Shown here piece by piece: positions 42,459 to 52,400 of a stretch of 64,000 bases of DNA; positions within the stretch are counted from its first letter, which is position 1, and each line of letters begins with the position of its first letter. Origin of the DNA: Verrucomicrobiia bacterium. GTDB taxonomy: Bacteria > Zixibacteria > MSB-5A5 > DSPP01. The DNA lies in NCBI GenBank assembly GCA_035574275.1, contig DATLYY010000022.1, positions 1-64,000 on the forward strand. The letters are read 5' to 3'. Both the position numbers and the translations under genes were made by a program. The notes below the pieces were generated by a model that worked only from the letters and a program-made list of their open reading frames with translations, had not been told where the DNA came from and searched no databases.

Positions 42459-42476
42459 CTATATACGCATATATCT
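42459..42476. promoter_or_regulatory. Operator-like palindrome upstream of arsR
   Basis: ATATACGCATATAT at 42461-42474 inside a longer A/T-rich imperfect palindrome, about 15 bases before the arsR start. It matches the site at 42079-42092 in 13 of 14 positions. Suggests autoregulation. Confidence 0.55.
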
Positions 42477-42484
42477 ATAAAAGG

Positions 42485-42746
42485 TTTGAATTTTTTTAAT
42501 TTTTTTTTCAGATTCGGGAGGCCTTTGGGCAGGAAGCGGATTTCACATAAAAGGATAGGGGTTGCGCCGGATTGTGCTCTTGGGACGGGTTTTAACCCAT
42601 TGTCTCCAAGCCGGAAATTCACAACGAAAGAATTTGGCAAAGGGGTTGCTTTCAGTCCCAGTTTCGAGAATAATGCTTGACATTTCGGGGCGGGATAGTA
42701 CCTTGTATAGCAACGAAAGGAGTTTTGCCGGGAAGGTTTAGGTAAC
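42485..42746. other. Intergenic region before the surface operon
   Basis: About 260 bases with no gene seen. A TTGACA occurs at 42677-42682, but no acceptable -10 box sits at 16-18 nt from it. A GGGTTTTAACCC-like stem near 42585 is visible. The leader hairpins start at 42747. Confidence 0.4.
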
Positions 42747-42838
42747 GGTTTGTCGGCCTGCAACGGGCATCAAAAGGCCGCTTAAAATTGGGAAACATAG
42801 CCGATAGGGCGACAAACCCCTTTTCGGCTTTTTTGTTT
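42747..42838 (+). promoter_or_regulatory. Possible attenuator in the leader of the PorU-like gene
   Basis: Two exclusive structures are visible. AGCCGA (42799-42804) pairs with TCGGCT (42824-42829), helped by GGG/CCC inside, and TTTTTGTTT follows: an intrinsic-terminator shape. GGTTTGTCG (42747-42755) is fully complementary to CGACAAACC (42810-42818), which lies in the terminator loop and would disrupt it. The CGGCC/GGCCG stem lies within. I did not match it to a known riboswitch class. Confidence 0.4.
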
Positions 42839-45800
42839 ATGGGAAAACGACTGACTCTTTTGATCATCACGGCGCTGGCGGCGGGGATTACGCAGGCCGC
42901 GGAATACGAGGATATTGAAATCGTGCGGGCAGATGAAAAAGGGATTTTGTTTGAGTATAAGCCGGCCAATGTGCGGCTGGAATTGGCGGAAGGGTTTGAC
43001 TCAGCCACTACCGGAAAACAGACCAAGAAGCTGGGCATCAGCAATTGTGCCCGGACCGCGGCGAGTGGAGGATACGATTTGCCGGTGCGGGTAGTTCTGA
43101 TTGGGATCCCGCCCGATGCCCGTCCCGAGGTTACGGCTTTGGCCGGCGGAGAAATTGAAGTGGCTGTTTCCAACCCGGCGAAAAACGGCCGGCCGATTGA
43201 CAGAGAAAACCTAATGGCAATGGATAATTACGACTTGAACGAAGAGAGAATGGGTATGGAAAGCCGGGTGATTCCCGACCGGCCGTTCTGGATTGGGAAC
43301 CAACGGGTATTGCGGCTAAAACTGTTTCCGGCCCGGTACGATGAGGCCGCCGGGGTTTACCGGGTGGCCGAAAAACTTCAGGTAGAAGTCCGCATGAATT
43401 CACTGGAACGGTTTGTTTCGAGTTCCACCTCCAACTCTTGGGAAAAGGTTTTGAGAAACGGGGTTTTGAATTACGAACAGGCAAAAGCATTTCGCGGCCG
43501 TCCGGAGGCAAGCGGCAAACTGGCCAAAGCGGCGGCATTCAGTTCTCCATTTGGCCAGTCTTCCAATTGGGTGAAGGTGATTTTTTCAGAAAACGGCATT
43601 TATCGTATCGACCGGAATATGCTTGCTGCGGCAGGTGTGTCCGTTACCTCCATCGACCCTCGCACGATTCGCATGTTCTGCCAAGGAGGGCGGGCACTGC
43701 CGGCGTTCAACAACATTCCCCGCCCCCAATGGCACGAGTTGACGATTGAGGTGGCGGGGGAACAAGACGGCATCTTTGATGCCGGTGATCAAATTCGATT
43801 TTACGGATGGAGTGCGGAGGGGTGGGATTACGACACGCTTAGCGGAGCTTTTTCGTTCGGCAAAAACAATTACACCACCGCGCAGGTTTTTTGGCTGACT
43901 TGGGGTGGAACTTTTGCTGGTTCGGCTTTGCGCGCCGGCAGTCAGGATGTTACACCGACGGGCACGTCACCTGTTGTAACTTCATTTCCGGCCCGTTTTC
44001 ATCTGGAGTCGGACCGACTGCTGGCGACGGACAACTTGGGGGAGATTAGCGACTATTACAACTGGTACGGCGGCAAAGGGACGAACCAATCCTATTTTTT
44101 CAACCTACCGGAAATGGTTGCCGGTTTTGACACGGTTGGAGTGAAACATCTTTCTGCTGGAGTCTCCCTGCGTGTCAATGGAGTTTCAGCTTTCCCCATC
44201 GGCCCCAGTTTGGGCCTTACCCGCTTCGAAACCGGTGCGCTAAAAACGGGTCTGAACCGGGTGGATTTGACGCTTGGAACCATGGGGAACGGATTCAGCC
44301 ATTTTGATTTTCTCGAAGCCCAGTACAGCCGGACGCCGGCATATTCCGCCCCACTTTTTGAGTTTGAGACGCCATCGAGTCCCGGGATGGTGGAATTTCA
44401 AATCGGCGGCTCGCCTGCAAATTTTGTCCTTTGGGACGTGACCAACCGACTCGTTCCCGCCGTTTTAACGGGAGGGGTACGGGACGGTTCGGGGGTTTTG
44501 TCTTTTGATGTGGATGCAACTGCGAAGCGGCTTTTTGTTCTCACCTCAACGGCTGATTACAAGACACCGACTCTTTCCTGGCAGCGACAACCGCCGGTGG
44601 ACTTGACGGTGGCGAACACTCAAGGAGAATTCATCCTCATCGCGCCGGCGGCCTTCCGGTCCGCGCTTTCCGGATATGCCGCCCACCGGGCTTCCGTTAG
44701 CGGGCTTGACGTTCAGCAAATTGATGTGGAGCAGATTTACAACAACTTTTCTGGCGGGTTGCCGGACCCCGTGGCCGTTCGCGACTTTCTCAAATTTGCG
44801 CGGGAGAACTGGAGCGACCCCAAGCCCCGCTTTGTGCTTCTGGCCGGGGACGCGACCTACGATTTCCGCAATATCCTGGGCACTGGAACGGTCAATTTTG
44901 TTCCGCCGTTTATCGTGGATCAGGCCTTTGACGCCTCCAGCAACTCGGACGAGGGTTTTTTGTATTTCGGCAATCCCGGTATCCTGGATTCAGCCGACCA
45001 GTTTCTGGATATGACCATTGCCCGCTGGCCGGTGAAGAACGTTTCCGAATTGCAAATCATAGCGGACAAGATACGCAACTACGAGGCGTCCCCGGAATAT
45101 GGAAATTGGAGAAACCGGGTGACGTTGGTGGCGGATGACGAATTTGCCGGAGCTTCCCAAACGCAGGGATTTCATACCAGCCAGGCGGAGGAGATGGCAA
45201 ACCGGCACCTGCCGTTTGTTTTTGACCGGAATAAGATTTATCTGTTCGACTATCCCTTCGACGGGCTGCGGCACAAACCGGAGGCGGAGGAGGCGATTGT
45301 AAAGGCCTGGAACGAAGGGCATCTTTTGATTGATTACATCGGCCACGGAAACCCGAACGTCTGGGCGCACGAGCGGGTTTTCAAACGGGAGGAGGATGTT
45401 CCCCGTCTGTTTAACGGCGGCAGGCTTCCTTTGGTATATGCCGCTTCCTGTGAAATTAACACCTTTGTCGAACCGCTGGCGGAAGGGATGGGGGAGGATT
45501 TGATGAAAAATCCGAACGGCGGCGCGGTGGCAGTGATTGCCGCCGTGCGGGTGGTTTTTGCCGGGGCCAACACCGATTTGAACAACAAGGTTTTTGATTT
45601 ATTGTTTGCCTCGGATTCCCTTTCCATCGGGGAGGCGTTTTATCTGGCGAAGCTTTTAAGGCAGCCCAATACGAACGACCGGCGCTATCTGCTTTTTGGC
45701 GACCCGGCGATGCATCTGGCCCGGCCGGCGCACAACATCCGGCTGTCCGCACCCGATTCCCTTTCCGCTTTGGAAGTATCCCTTGTTTCCGGCGAAATAA

Positions 45801-46768
45801 CCGACACGGCAGGCAATGTTCTCACCGGCTTCAACGGGACTGTGGCGCTTTCCGTGTTTGACGGGCTGCGCTTCAAATCCCATCCCCTCGCCGGCGCGCC
45901 GGAAATACGGGTGGATTATGCGCTTCCCGGAAACATGATTTACCGGGGGGAAGCCTCCGTGTCGGCCGGAAGCTTTCAATTACAGTTCGTCGTACCCAAG
46001 GACATCGGCTATGGTTCGCGCACCGGGCGAATATCAGCCTATGCCTGGAACAATGCAGGAGATGCCGCCGGGAACCGGGATTCGATCCCCCTTTCCGGTT
46101 CAGCTTTGGCCTCCACCGATACGGCCGGCCCGGCCATCCGGCTGGTCACGGTGGGCGGCGCCTCCCTTAAGCCGGGGGAACCGGTTTCGACCGGGGTCAC
46201 CCTGCGCGTTTTGCTGGAAGATTCGTCCGGGATCAACATCACCGGCGACCCGGCTCATACAATTACGGCAGAATTCGATTTTCCCTCCGGCATTAGTTTC
46301 GATTTGACGGGAATTTTCCGCTACGAAGCCGGTTCCTTCTCCCGGGGTGAGGCCGCTTTCACCGTGCCGGAGCTCCCTGCAGGACCACATACCTTGCGCA
46401 TCAAAGCATGGGACGGGGCCAACAATTCCGCCGTTTTGGAAATGCCGCTGGAAGTGGTCGCCGCGGAAAAACTCAAACTGGCGGGTGTTTTGAACTATCC
46501 CAATCCAATGAAAGATATGACCAATTTCTGCTACACCCTTTCGGCCGCAGCAGATGAGGTCGTCGTTGAAATTTTTTCGCTGGCGGGACGGGCGATACGA
46601 ACCATCCGCTCCACGGCCACCCGAGCCGGCTACAATTTTGACACCACCTGGGACGGACGGGACAACGACGGAGACCGGGTGGCCTCGGGCGTTTACATCT
46701 ATAAAATCCGCGCCCGGCAGGCCTCCAAAGAAACCGAAGAGTTCGGCAAATTAGTAGTCATGCGATGA
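42839..46768 (+). CDS. PorU-like C25 (gingipain-type) cysteine protease with sorting domain
   Basis: A 1,309-residue exported protein. The signal peptide (LTLLIITALAAGITQA) is followed by a long beta-rich region. The C25 catalytic domain (about 690-980) has the histidine in YIGHGNPNVWAHE (H836) and the cysteine in YAASCEINTF (C871), then LLFGDPAMHLA. The C-terminus is a FlgD-like Ig / type IX sorting domain (LNYPNPMKDMTNFCYTLS, VASGVYIYKIRA). In type IX systems PorU is the sortase that cleaves cargo C-terminal signals; the next gene being PorV-like supports this role. The start ATG 42839 has no ribosome site and follows a terminator-like hairpin; TTG 42788 is the alternative. Confidence 0.82.
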   Translation: MGKRLTLLIITALAAGITQAAEYEDIEIVRADEKGILFEYKPANVRLELAEGFDSATTGKQTKKLGISNCARTAASGGYDLPVRVVLIGIPPDARPEVTALAGGEIEVAVSNPAKNGRPIDRENLMAMDNYDLNEERMGMESRVIPDRPFWIGNQRVLRLKLFPARYDEAAGVYRVAEKLQVEVRMNSLERFVSSSTSNSWEKVLRNGVLNYEQAKAFRGRPEASGKLAKAAAFSSPFGQSSNWVKVIFSENGIYRIDRNMLAAAGVSVTSIDPRTIRMFCQGGRALPAFNNIPRPQWHELTIEVAGEQDGIFDAGDQIRFYGWSAEGWDYDTLSGAFSFGKNNYTTAQVFWLTWGGTFAGSALRAGSQDVTPTGTSPVVTSFPARFHLESDRLLATDNLGEISDYYNWYGGKGTNQSYFFNLPEMVAGFDTVGVKHLSAGVSLRVNGVSAFPIGPSLGLTRFETGALKTGLNRVDLTLGTMGNGFSHFDFLEAQYSRTPAYSAPLFEFETPSSPGMVEFQIGGSPANFVLWDVTNRLVPAVLTGGVRDGSGVLSFDVDATAKRLFVLTSTADYKTPTLSWQRQPPVDLTVANTQGEFILIAPAAFRSALSGYAAHRASVSGLDVQQIDVEQIYNNFSGGLPDPVAVRDFLKFARENWSDPKPRFVLLAGDATYDFRNILGTGTVNFVPPFIVDQAFDASSNSDEGFLYFGNPGILDSADQFLDMTIARWPVKNVSELQIIADKIRNYEASPEYGNWRNRVTLVADDEFAGASQTQGFHTSQAEEMANRHLPFVFDRNKIYLFDYPFDGLRHKPEAEEAIVKAWNEGHLLIDYIGHGNPNVWAHERVFKREEDVPRLFNGGRLPLVYAASCEINTFVEPLAEGMGEDLMKNPNGGAVAVIAAVRVVFAGANTDLNNKVFDLLFASDSLSIGEAFYLAKLLRQPNTNDRRYLLFGDPAMHLARPAHNIRLSAPDSLSALEVSLVSGEITDTAGNVLTGFNGTVALSVFDGLRFKSHPLAGAPEIRVDYALPGNMIYRGEASVSAGSFQLQFVVPKDIGYGSRTGRISAYAWNNAGDAAGNRDSIPLSGSALASTDTAGPAIRLVTVGGASLKPGEPVSTGVTLRVLLEDSSGINITGDPAHTITAEFDFPSGISFDLTGIFRYEAGSFSRGEAAFTVPELPAGPHTLRIKAWDGANNSAVLEMPLEVVAAEKLKLAGVLNYPNPMKDMTNFCYTLSAAADEVVVEIFSLAGRAIRTIRSTATRAGYNFDTTWDGRDNDGDRVASGVYIYKIRARQASKETEEFGKLVVMR

Positions 46769-46800
46769 AAATAAAAAGGAAACCAATAAGGGAGGTTTTA

Positions 46801-49446
46801 ATGAAAAGGGTGCTTTTCTTGGGATTGGTCACCACCTTGTCTGTTCTGATGGAAACCCAGACGGTCTGGGCTTCTTTGCGGCAGGCGGGTGCCTTGTCCC
46901 TGCGCATTTCCACCGGAACGCGTCCCGCCGGGATGGGGGATGCCTTTGTCGGGCTGGCGGACGATTATTCGGCGATGCATTTCAATCCCGCGGGATTGGG
47001 ACGCTATCCGATGAGCCCGGACTGGCTTACCTTCCCCCTGCCGAAGGGTGTGGGGCCTATCCGGCAGATTGCGCTATTGCGGAACAATGTGCCGGATATG
47101 AACTACCAGCGCTATGACGTTTGGGTGTTGGCGGGCGATAACCTGTTGCGAATGGAATGGGGCAAGTCCAAAAATACCGATTTTGCGCCCTCGGGCGACG
47201 GTCTGTGGAGCCGCGGCGTTTTGCACGAGGTGCAGGGAAGCGAAACCTTGGAAGGAATCGTTGCCCGGTGGGTGCGGGGCGGAACGGAAGGGGTTTCCCC
47301 GGAACGACTGGCGGAATTGGTTCGCAAGGTGGCGGAAGTGAACAACCGCTTCACCTATCCAGAACTGGTCGGGCTCAAGGATGGCGTGCTCTCGGCCCTG
47401 CCCCCCGATTTTGTCGATTCCGAGAAAGAAAAGCTGGCGGAAGCGTTCGACCGGCTGTTGGAACGCTTTGACAAAGCCCTAATCGTGCCGTCGGGTCTGG
47501 TGGCGCTTCGAACGGCCTCGAATCGGGCGCTTGAGGACCAGAGGATTTCCGTGGAGGAGGCCTCCGGCATTCTGGCGGCCTGCCGGAAAGCTTCGGCCAA
47601 CGCGATGCCGGATCGGGTATTTTTGCCCTACAACCTTGCGTTCAAAGATTCCCTCGTCGCAGTTGCCGGCGATGAGCGGGTTTTGTGGGTGGCTACTAAA
47701 AGCGAAGTTTTCCGTTTTGACGGGGAGAGCTGGAATTCCTACGGCTCCGAACAGGGTCTGCCGGAAGGGCCGTTCCGCTATTTGGCCGTTTCTCCGGCCC
47801 GCACGGTCTGGCTGGCCAATTCCAAGGCCCTTTTTTCCCTTTCCGGAGGCCGCTGGACGATTTCTGACGCCGAGGGGGGATTCCCGGAAGGTGGATTCAA
47901 AAAGATGGTGTTTTCGGGCGAACGGGACGGCTGGGCCATTACCGACAACGACCTGTATTATTACGACGGAAAACGATGGAATAATCGTTATGAGATAACC
48001 GCCGGGGTTTCACCCGAACTGGAAAAACTGATCAGCCAATTTGTGCCGGGGCTCGATTCGACGCGCCTTGCCGAAGCTGTCGCGGAAGTCCGACGGTTGA
48101 ATAATTTGGAGAATTCGGAATTGGCGACCGGTCAGAAAATCTATCTTCCGTACCGCCTTGCCTTTGCTACTCCGTTAACCGCCTTGGCCGTTGACCCTTC
48201 CAAGGTGCTCTGGGTTGGAACGGAAGCGGGGGTCTGGCGTTTTGCCGAAGGGGAGTTTGCCCGCTTCGGGTACCAGCGTTTTACGGTCACCCGGGAGAAA
48301 ACCATCCTCGAGGTGGCCAAAAAATTCACCCGCGATTCCAACCCCCAGCGGTTGGCGCGCTGGATTGAACGGGTCAAAGCATATAACCGGCTGGCCACGG
48401 ACGACGTTTTTCCCGAACAGAAGTTATGGCTGTATTCCGGGCCGGCCGGCAGCCGGATTACCACCCTATACGCAGGTTCTGATGCGGTCTGGATGGGGAC
48501 GGAATTCGGCGTTTTGAAATTCAACAGCAAGGAGTTTGAGCGGTACGAACCGGCCGGGCTGGCGCGGGTGCCGACGGTGGACGCCCAGTTCAAAGGGGCG
48601 GACGGATTTTTCGCCACAGGCGAACAGGTCACCGTTTACGCCCGCCCCTGGCAGCAGGTCGGGTTGATGCATTCCAAATGGCTGCCGGAGCTGGCCGAGG
48701 ACTTGTTTTTCGATGTCCCGGCCTATCTGCGGCATTTTTCAGGAGTCGGCACCTTCGGGTTGCAGGTCACCTTTCTTTCGCTCGGGCGGAATACCCGCAT
48801 TGCCGAGACGGGGGATACGCTCGGTTATTTTGACAGCTTTGAGGGTTCCATCGGGGTCACCTACGGCACCCGCCTTTCGCAGTCGCTGACCGGAGGGGTG
48901 ACCGGAAAGTTTATTTTAAGCAAACTGGCAAGTTCCGGCGCCGGGCGGGAAATCGGGAAGGGGCAGGGGACCTCGTTTGCCCTTGACCTGGGCCTTCTGT
49001 ACAACACTCCTATAAAAAAGCTGACGTTTGGCGCCGCATTGACCAATATCGGGCCGAAACTGCAGTTTATAGACGCTTCGCAGGCGGACCCGCTGCCGCG
49101 CAACCTGGCAATCGGGTTTTCGTATAAACTTATTGAATCGGCCTACAACAAACTCACGCTTTTGGCGGATTTCAACCGAGATTTGGTCAGCCGGGACACC
49201 AGCGAGAGTTTTATGAAATCGGTGTTCGACGAGTCGATTGGGAATTTTGGACTGGAATACTGGTACGGGTCTTATTTCGCCGGCCGGATGGGATACGTGT
49301 ACGACCCGGACGGACAGTTGAAATACATGACCTTGGGAACCAGCTTGCAGTACCGGAATTTTCGGTTTGACCTTGCCTATATCCCCTCCTCCAAAAACTT
49401 GGCCCTGGCCAATACGCTGCGGCTGGCCGTGGTTGGAAGGTTTTAG
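46801..49446 (+). CDS. PorV/PorQ-family outer membrane protein with inserted propeller and LysM-like modules
   Basis: An 881-residue barrel. A signal peptide (VLFLGLVTTLSVLMETQTVWA) precedes the PorV N-terminus (LRISTGTRPAGMGDAFVGLADDYSAMHFNPAGLGR, cited in part). A normal PorV is about 300-400 residues; here about 450 residues are inserted. The insert alternates LysM-like helices with propeller blades of the LWVGTEAGVWRF / VLWVATKSEVFRF kind. The C-terminal half returns to barrel strands (SLTGGVTGKFILSKLAS, GAALTNIGPKLQFID). GGGAGG precedes the ATG at 46801; 46765 is an upstream in-frame start. It is coupled to the PorU-like gene, which fits PorU-PorV cooperation. Confidence 0.8.
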   Translation: MKRVLFLGLVTTLSVLMETQTVWASLRQAGALSLRISTGTRPAGMGDAFVGLADDYSAMHFNPAGLGRYPMSPDWLTFPLPKGVGPIRQIALLRNNVPDMNYQRYDVWVLAGDNLLRMEWGKSKNTDFAPSGDGLWSRGVLHEVQGSETLEGIVARWVRGGTEGVSPERLAELVRKVAEVNNRFTYPELVGLKDGVLSALPPDFVDSEKEKLAEAFDRLLERFDKALIVPSGLVALRTASNRALEDQRISVEEASGILAACRKASANAMPDRVFLPYNLAFKDSLVAVAGDERVLWVATKSEVFRFDGESWNSYGSEQGLPEGPFRYLAVSPARTVWLANSKALFSLSGGRWTISDAEGGFPEGGFKKMVFSGERDGWAITDNDLYYYDGKRWNNRYEITAGVSPELEKLISQFVPGLDSTRLAEAVAEVRRLNNLENSELATGQKIYLPYRLAFATPLTALAVDPSKVLWVGTEAGVWRFAEGEFARFGYQRFTVTREKTILEVAKKFTRDSNPQRLARWIERVKAYNRLATDDVFPEQKLWLYSGPAGSRITTLYAGSDAVWMGTEFGVLKFNSKEFERYEPAGLARVPTVDAQFKGADGFFATGEQVTVYARPWQQVGLMHSKWLPELAEDLFFDVPAYLRHFSGVGTFGLQVTFLSLGRNTRIAETGDTLGYFDSFEGSIGVTYGTRLSQSLTGGVTGKFILSKLASSGAGREIGKGQGTSFALDLGLLYNTPIKKLTFGAALTNIGPKLQFIDASQADPLPRNLAIGFSYKLIESAYNKLTLLADFNRDLVSRDTSESFMKSVFDESIGNFGLEYWYGSYFAGRMGYVYDPDGQLKYMTLGTSLQYRNFRFDLAYIPSSKNLALANTLRLAVVGRF

Positions 49447-49450
49447 AGGA

Positions 49451-52400
49451 GTGCAAGCGAGCCGTTTTTTCCGGGCCAGCCGGTGGCTTTTCGGCACCGG
49501 CTGGTTTTTGCTCATTTTGTCCCCTGTGTGGGGGGCCCACTGGCCCGTAAAGAAAGTCAAACTCGAAAAGCGGGAACCGATTGCCGAACCCGGATTCAAA
49601 AGTGCGGTTTCAGCCAAAAACCTGCTCAAGCTTTCGCGGCCGAATCCTGGCGCGCTGCCTTATGCCAGACCTACCACGGCGGCGGCGGTCGAAACCTTAA
49701 AAATTCTGGCGTTGCGTGTGGAATTTCAACAGGAGATACCGGACGATCCAACCACCACCGGTTTGGGGGCGTTTGACCGGCGGACCCAACTGGAGTTCCT
49801 GACACAGGAAGGACACCTGGTTGACCCGGCCCCGCACGACAAGAAATATTTTGAAAGCCACATTCAGGCGCTGGACCGGTTTTATCAGGCCGTATCCAAC
49901 GGAAAACTGAAGATAACGGGAGAAGTTTGGCCGCCGGCGGATGATTCGGCCTACCAGTTACCCGTGCCGCACGCCTATTACGGAAGCGGCGGGCCGTATG
50001 CCGATTCAGCCATAGTTATCCAAATTTCCCGTTTTTTCAAGGATGCCGTGCGCTTGGCGGATTCGATTTCCCCTCAGATTGATTTTTCCGCTTACCAGTC
50101 GTTGGTCATTTTCCACGCCGGCAGCAGCCGGCAGGATGATATTTTTGGCAATACGCCGAACGATTTTTTCACCGGGTTTTTGCGGCTGGGGGATTCCTTG
50201 CTTGTGGATAACGGCGGCACCGTCATCACGGAGGGGATGATTATGCCGGAGTCCCCGTCGCAGGACAACCGCGTGGTCGGGCTGAATGCGACGTTTGCCC
50301 ACGAATTCGGGCACCAACTCGGGTTGGTGGACTTGTACAACACAGAAACCATCCTTACCCAGGTGGGGGATTTTTCGCTGATGGACAACAACGGGCAGGA
50401 TGTGGCCGTGGAGCTTGATTTCCGGGACGACGGAGGGCGGATTGTTCTGGCCTCGGGGCTTCTGCCGGTTTATCCGGATGCTTGGTCGCGGGCGTTTTTG
50501 GGGTTTTTGGACACCTTGGCGGTCACCCGCGGACCGCTTAATCTCTCACTTTTGGCCGGGGAGTTGCCGCGAAGCGGCACCGAGGCGGTCAAAATTCCAA
50601 TTTCCGAACAGGAATATTTTTTGGTTGAAAACCGGGCGGTGGATTTCGACTCCTTTTCTGGATCGGCGTTGAAGGTGGATCCGATTACCGGCGTAGTTTT
50701 GGGGCCGGCCCGGCCGGATGCGGACAGCTCGGTTTTCACCGCGGAGTATGACATTCTTTTGCCCGGCTCCGGAATCCTCATCTGGCATGTGGATGAGGCC
50801 GTTGCGCTGGAGGCGGGTTGCGCCGACGATTTGGGAAATTTGTACAGCCGGTTTGTCTGCAATACCGTCAATAACAACCCGGCGAGACGGTTTTTGGAAT
50901 TGAAGGAAGCGGATGGCTTTGTCGATTTTGGCGGCAACTATTACACGGGCGCTTTTGGCTTTGCGGAGGATATGTATTGGGCGCCCAATAATACGTCCTT
51001 TACGCCCACATCCAATCCTTCCACGCGGAGTAAATTCGGGGGGCAGACGGGGATTTCTGTCACGGGCATCGGCCCGGCGGATACAGTGATGAGCCTCTCG
51101 GTATCCGCCGATTATCTTCTGCCAGGCTGGCCGCAATATGCCGCCCCCTTTTCACCCAAAGAACCGCCAGTTTTGGGGGATTTGAATGGGGATGGGTCGG
51201 AAGAGGTTTTGGCCATCTCCGGGCCGTTTCTTTTGGCTTGGAATCAGGATGGCTCAAAATTCATCCCCAACGAATTTGAAAGAAAGCGGCTGGCCTTTAA
51301 CGGCGATACCATTTCTTTCCCATTTGCCGTGATCGGAGTGGACACCAACGCCGCCACCAATCCCAATGCGGCTTTTTCTTTTGGACCAGTGGGTGTGGAT
51401 ATCGACAACGATGGAACCACGGAGATTTTTGTTGGTTCTACCACCGGTGCCGTTTGGGGTTTTGCCTCGACCGATTCCGATAACGACAGCTTGGCGGATA
51501 TTCTTCCGGGGTTTCCTCGATATTTACGAAACGGGAGCGTAACCTGTCTTCTCGCCGGACAGATCGACACCTTTACGAACCCGATTATCTTCGTCGGAAC
51601 ATCCTCTGGAAAGGGATTTCTGGTTTCAAACACCGGCATTCCACGGGACTCCGCCCAATTTAAGGGATCGGTTATCGGGGCGGCTTTGGATTCTTCTGGA
51701 AATCTTTTTGTCACCACCGATCGGAATGATTCGGTTTTTGTCCATAAAGGAATTGGTTCAGTAGCGGGTTGGCCAAAAGGATTTGCCGTCGACAGCGTTT
51801 CCGCACCGGCACTGACACAAGGGGACAGCGGGCTTTTAATAGCGTTTACGACTGGCGCAGGAGAACTATATCTTTTGGATGGGAACGGCAATACGGCATC
51901 CGGATTTCCCGTCAATTTGGGGACTACCGAATTACCCCAGCCGGTTTGGAGTCACAGCGCCACAACCGGGCAGCCGGTGATTGTACTTGCTTTTGACAAT
52001 CAAATTGTCGCCTATCAGACCAATGGGTTTCTGGTTTCCGATTTCCCCAAAAGTGTGGACCGGCAAAGGCCAATCAGTGGGAATGTTCCGCTTCTGACGA
52101 ACCTGTCTTTACGCGAGAACGGGCTGGATATGCTCTGCGGTTTGCCTTGGGGAAATCTGTACTTTCCGGGTACTTTGGAGCGAGAGGCGGCTTTCGTTCT
52201 CGGAACGGGGGCCGGTATGGATGCTTTGCCCGCCGTGACAAAAAATGGCAAAATCTTTGCGCGTGATGTCAGCGGTTTCGTCTATGGATATAACGTACCC
52301 GGTTTCGGCTTTGATTCGCTGGCTTGGAGGCAGGCGAGGCACAATTTTTCGGGTTCGAATTTTATGCCGAATGTTTTGCTTTCTGGCCCAGGAGGCGGAG

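Noticed and set aside
42677-42682. TTGACA as the -35 box of the surface operon promoter
   Set aside because: No plausible -10 hexamer lies at 16-18 nt from it, so no promoter call was made.
42690-42838. Cyclic-di-GMP (GEMM) or cobalamin riboswitch in the leader of the PorU-like gene
   Set aside because: The conserved GEMM and B12-box cores are missing; only the terminator/anti-terminator layout is visible.
49367-49450. Upstream start of the M6-like protease inside the PorV-like gene
   Set aside because: The extra residues are an out-of-frame reading of the barrel's last strands; GTG 49451 directly after the stop yields a signal-like N-terminus.
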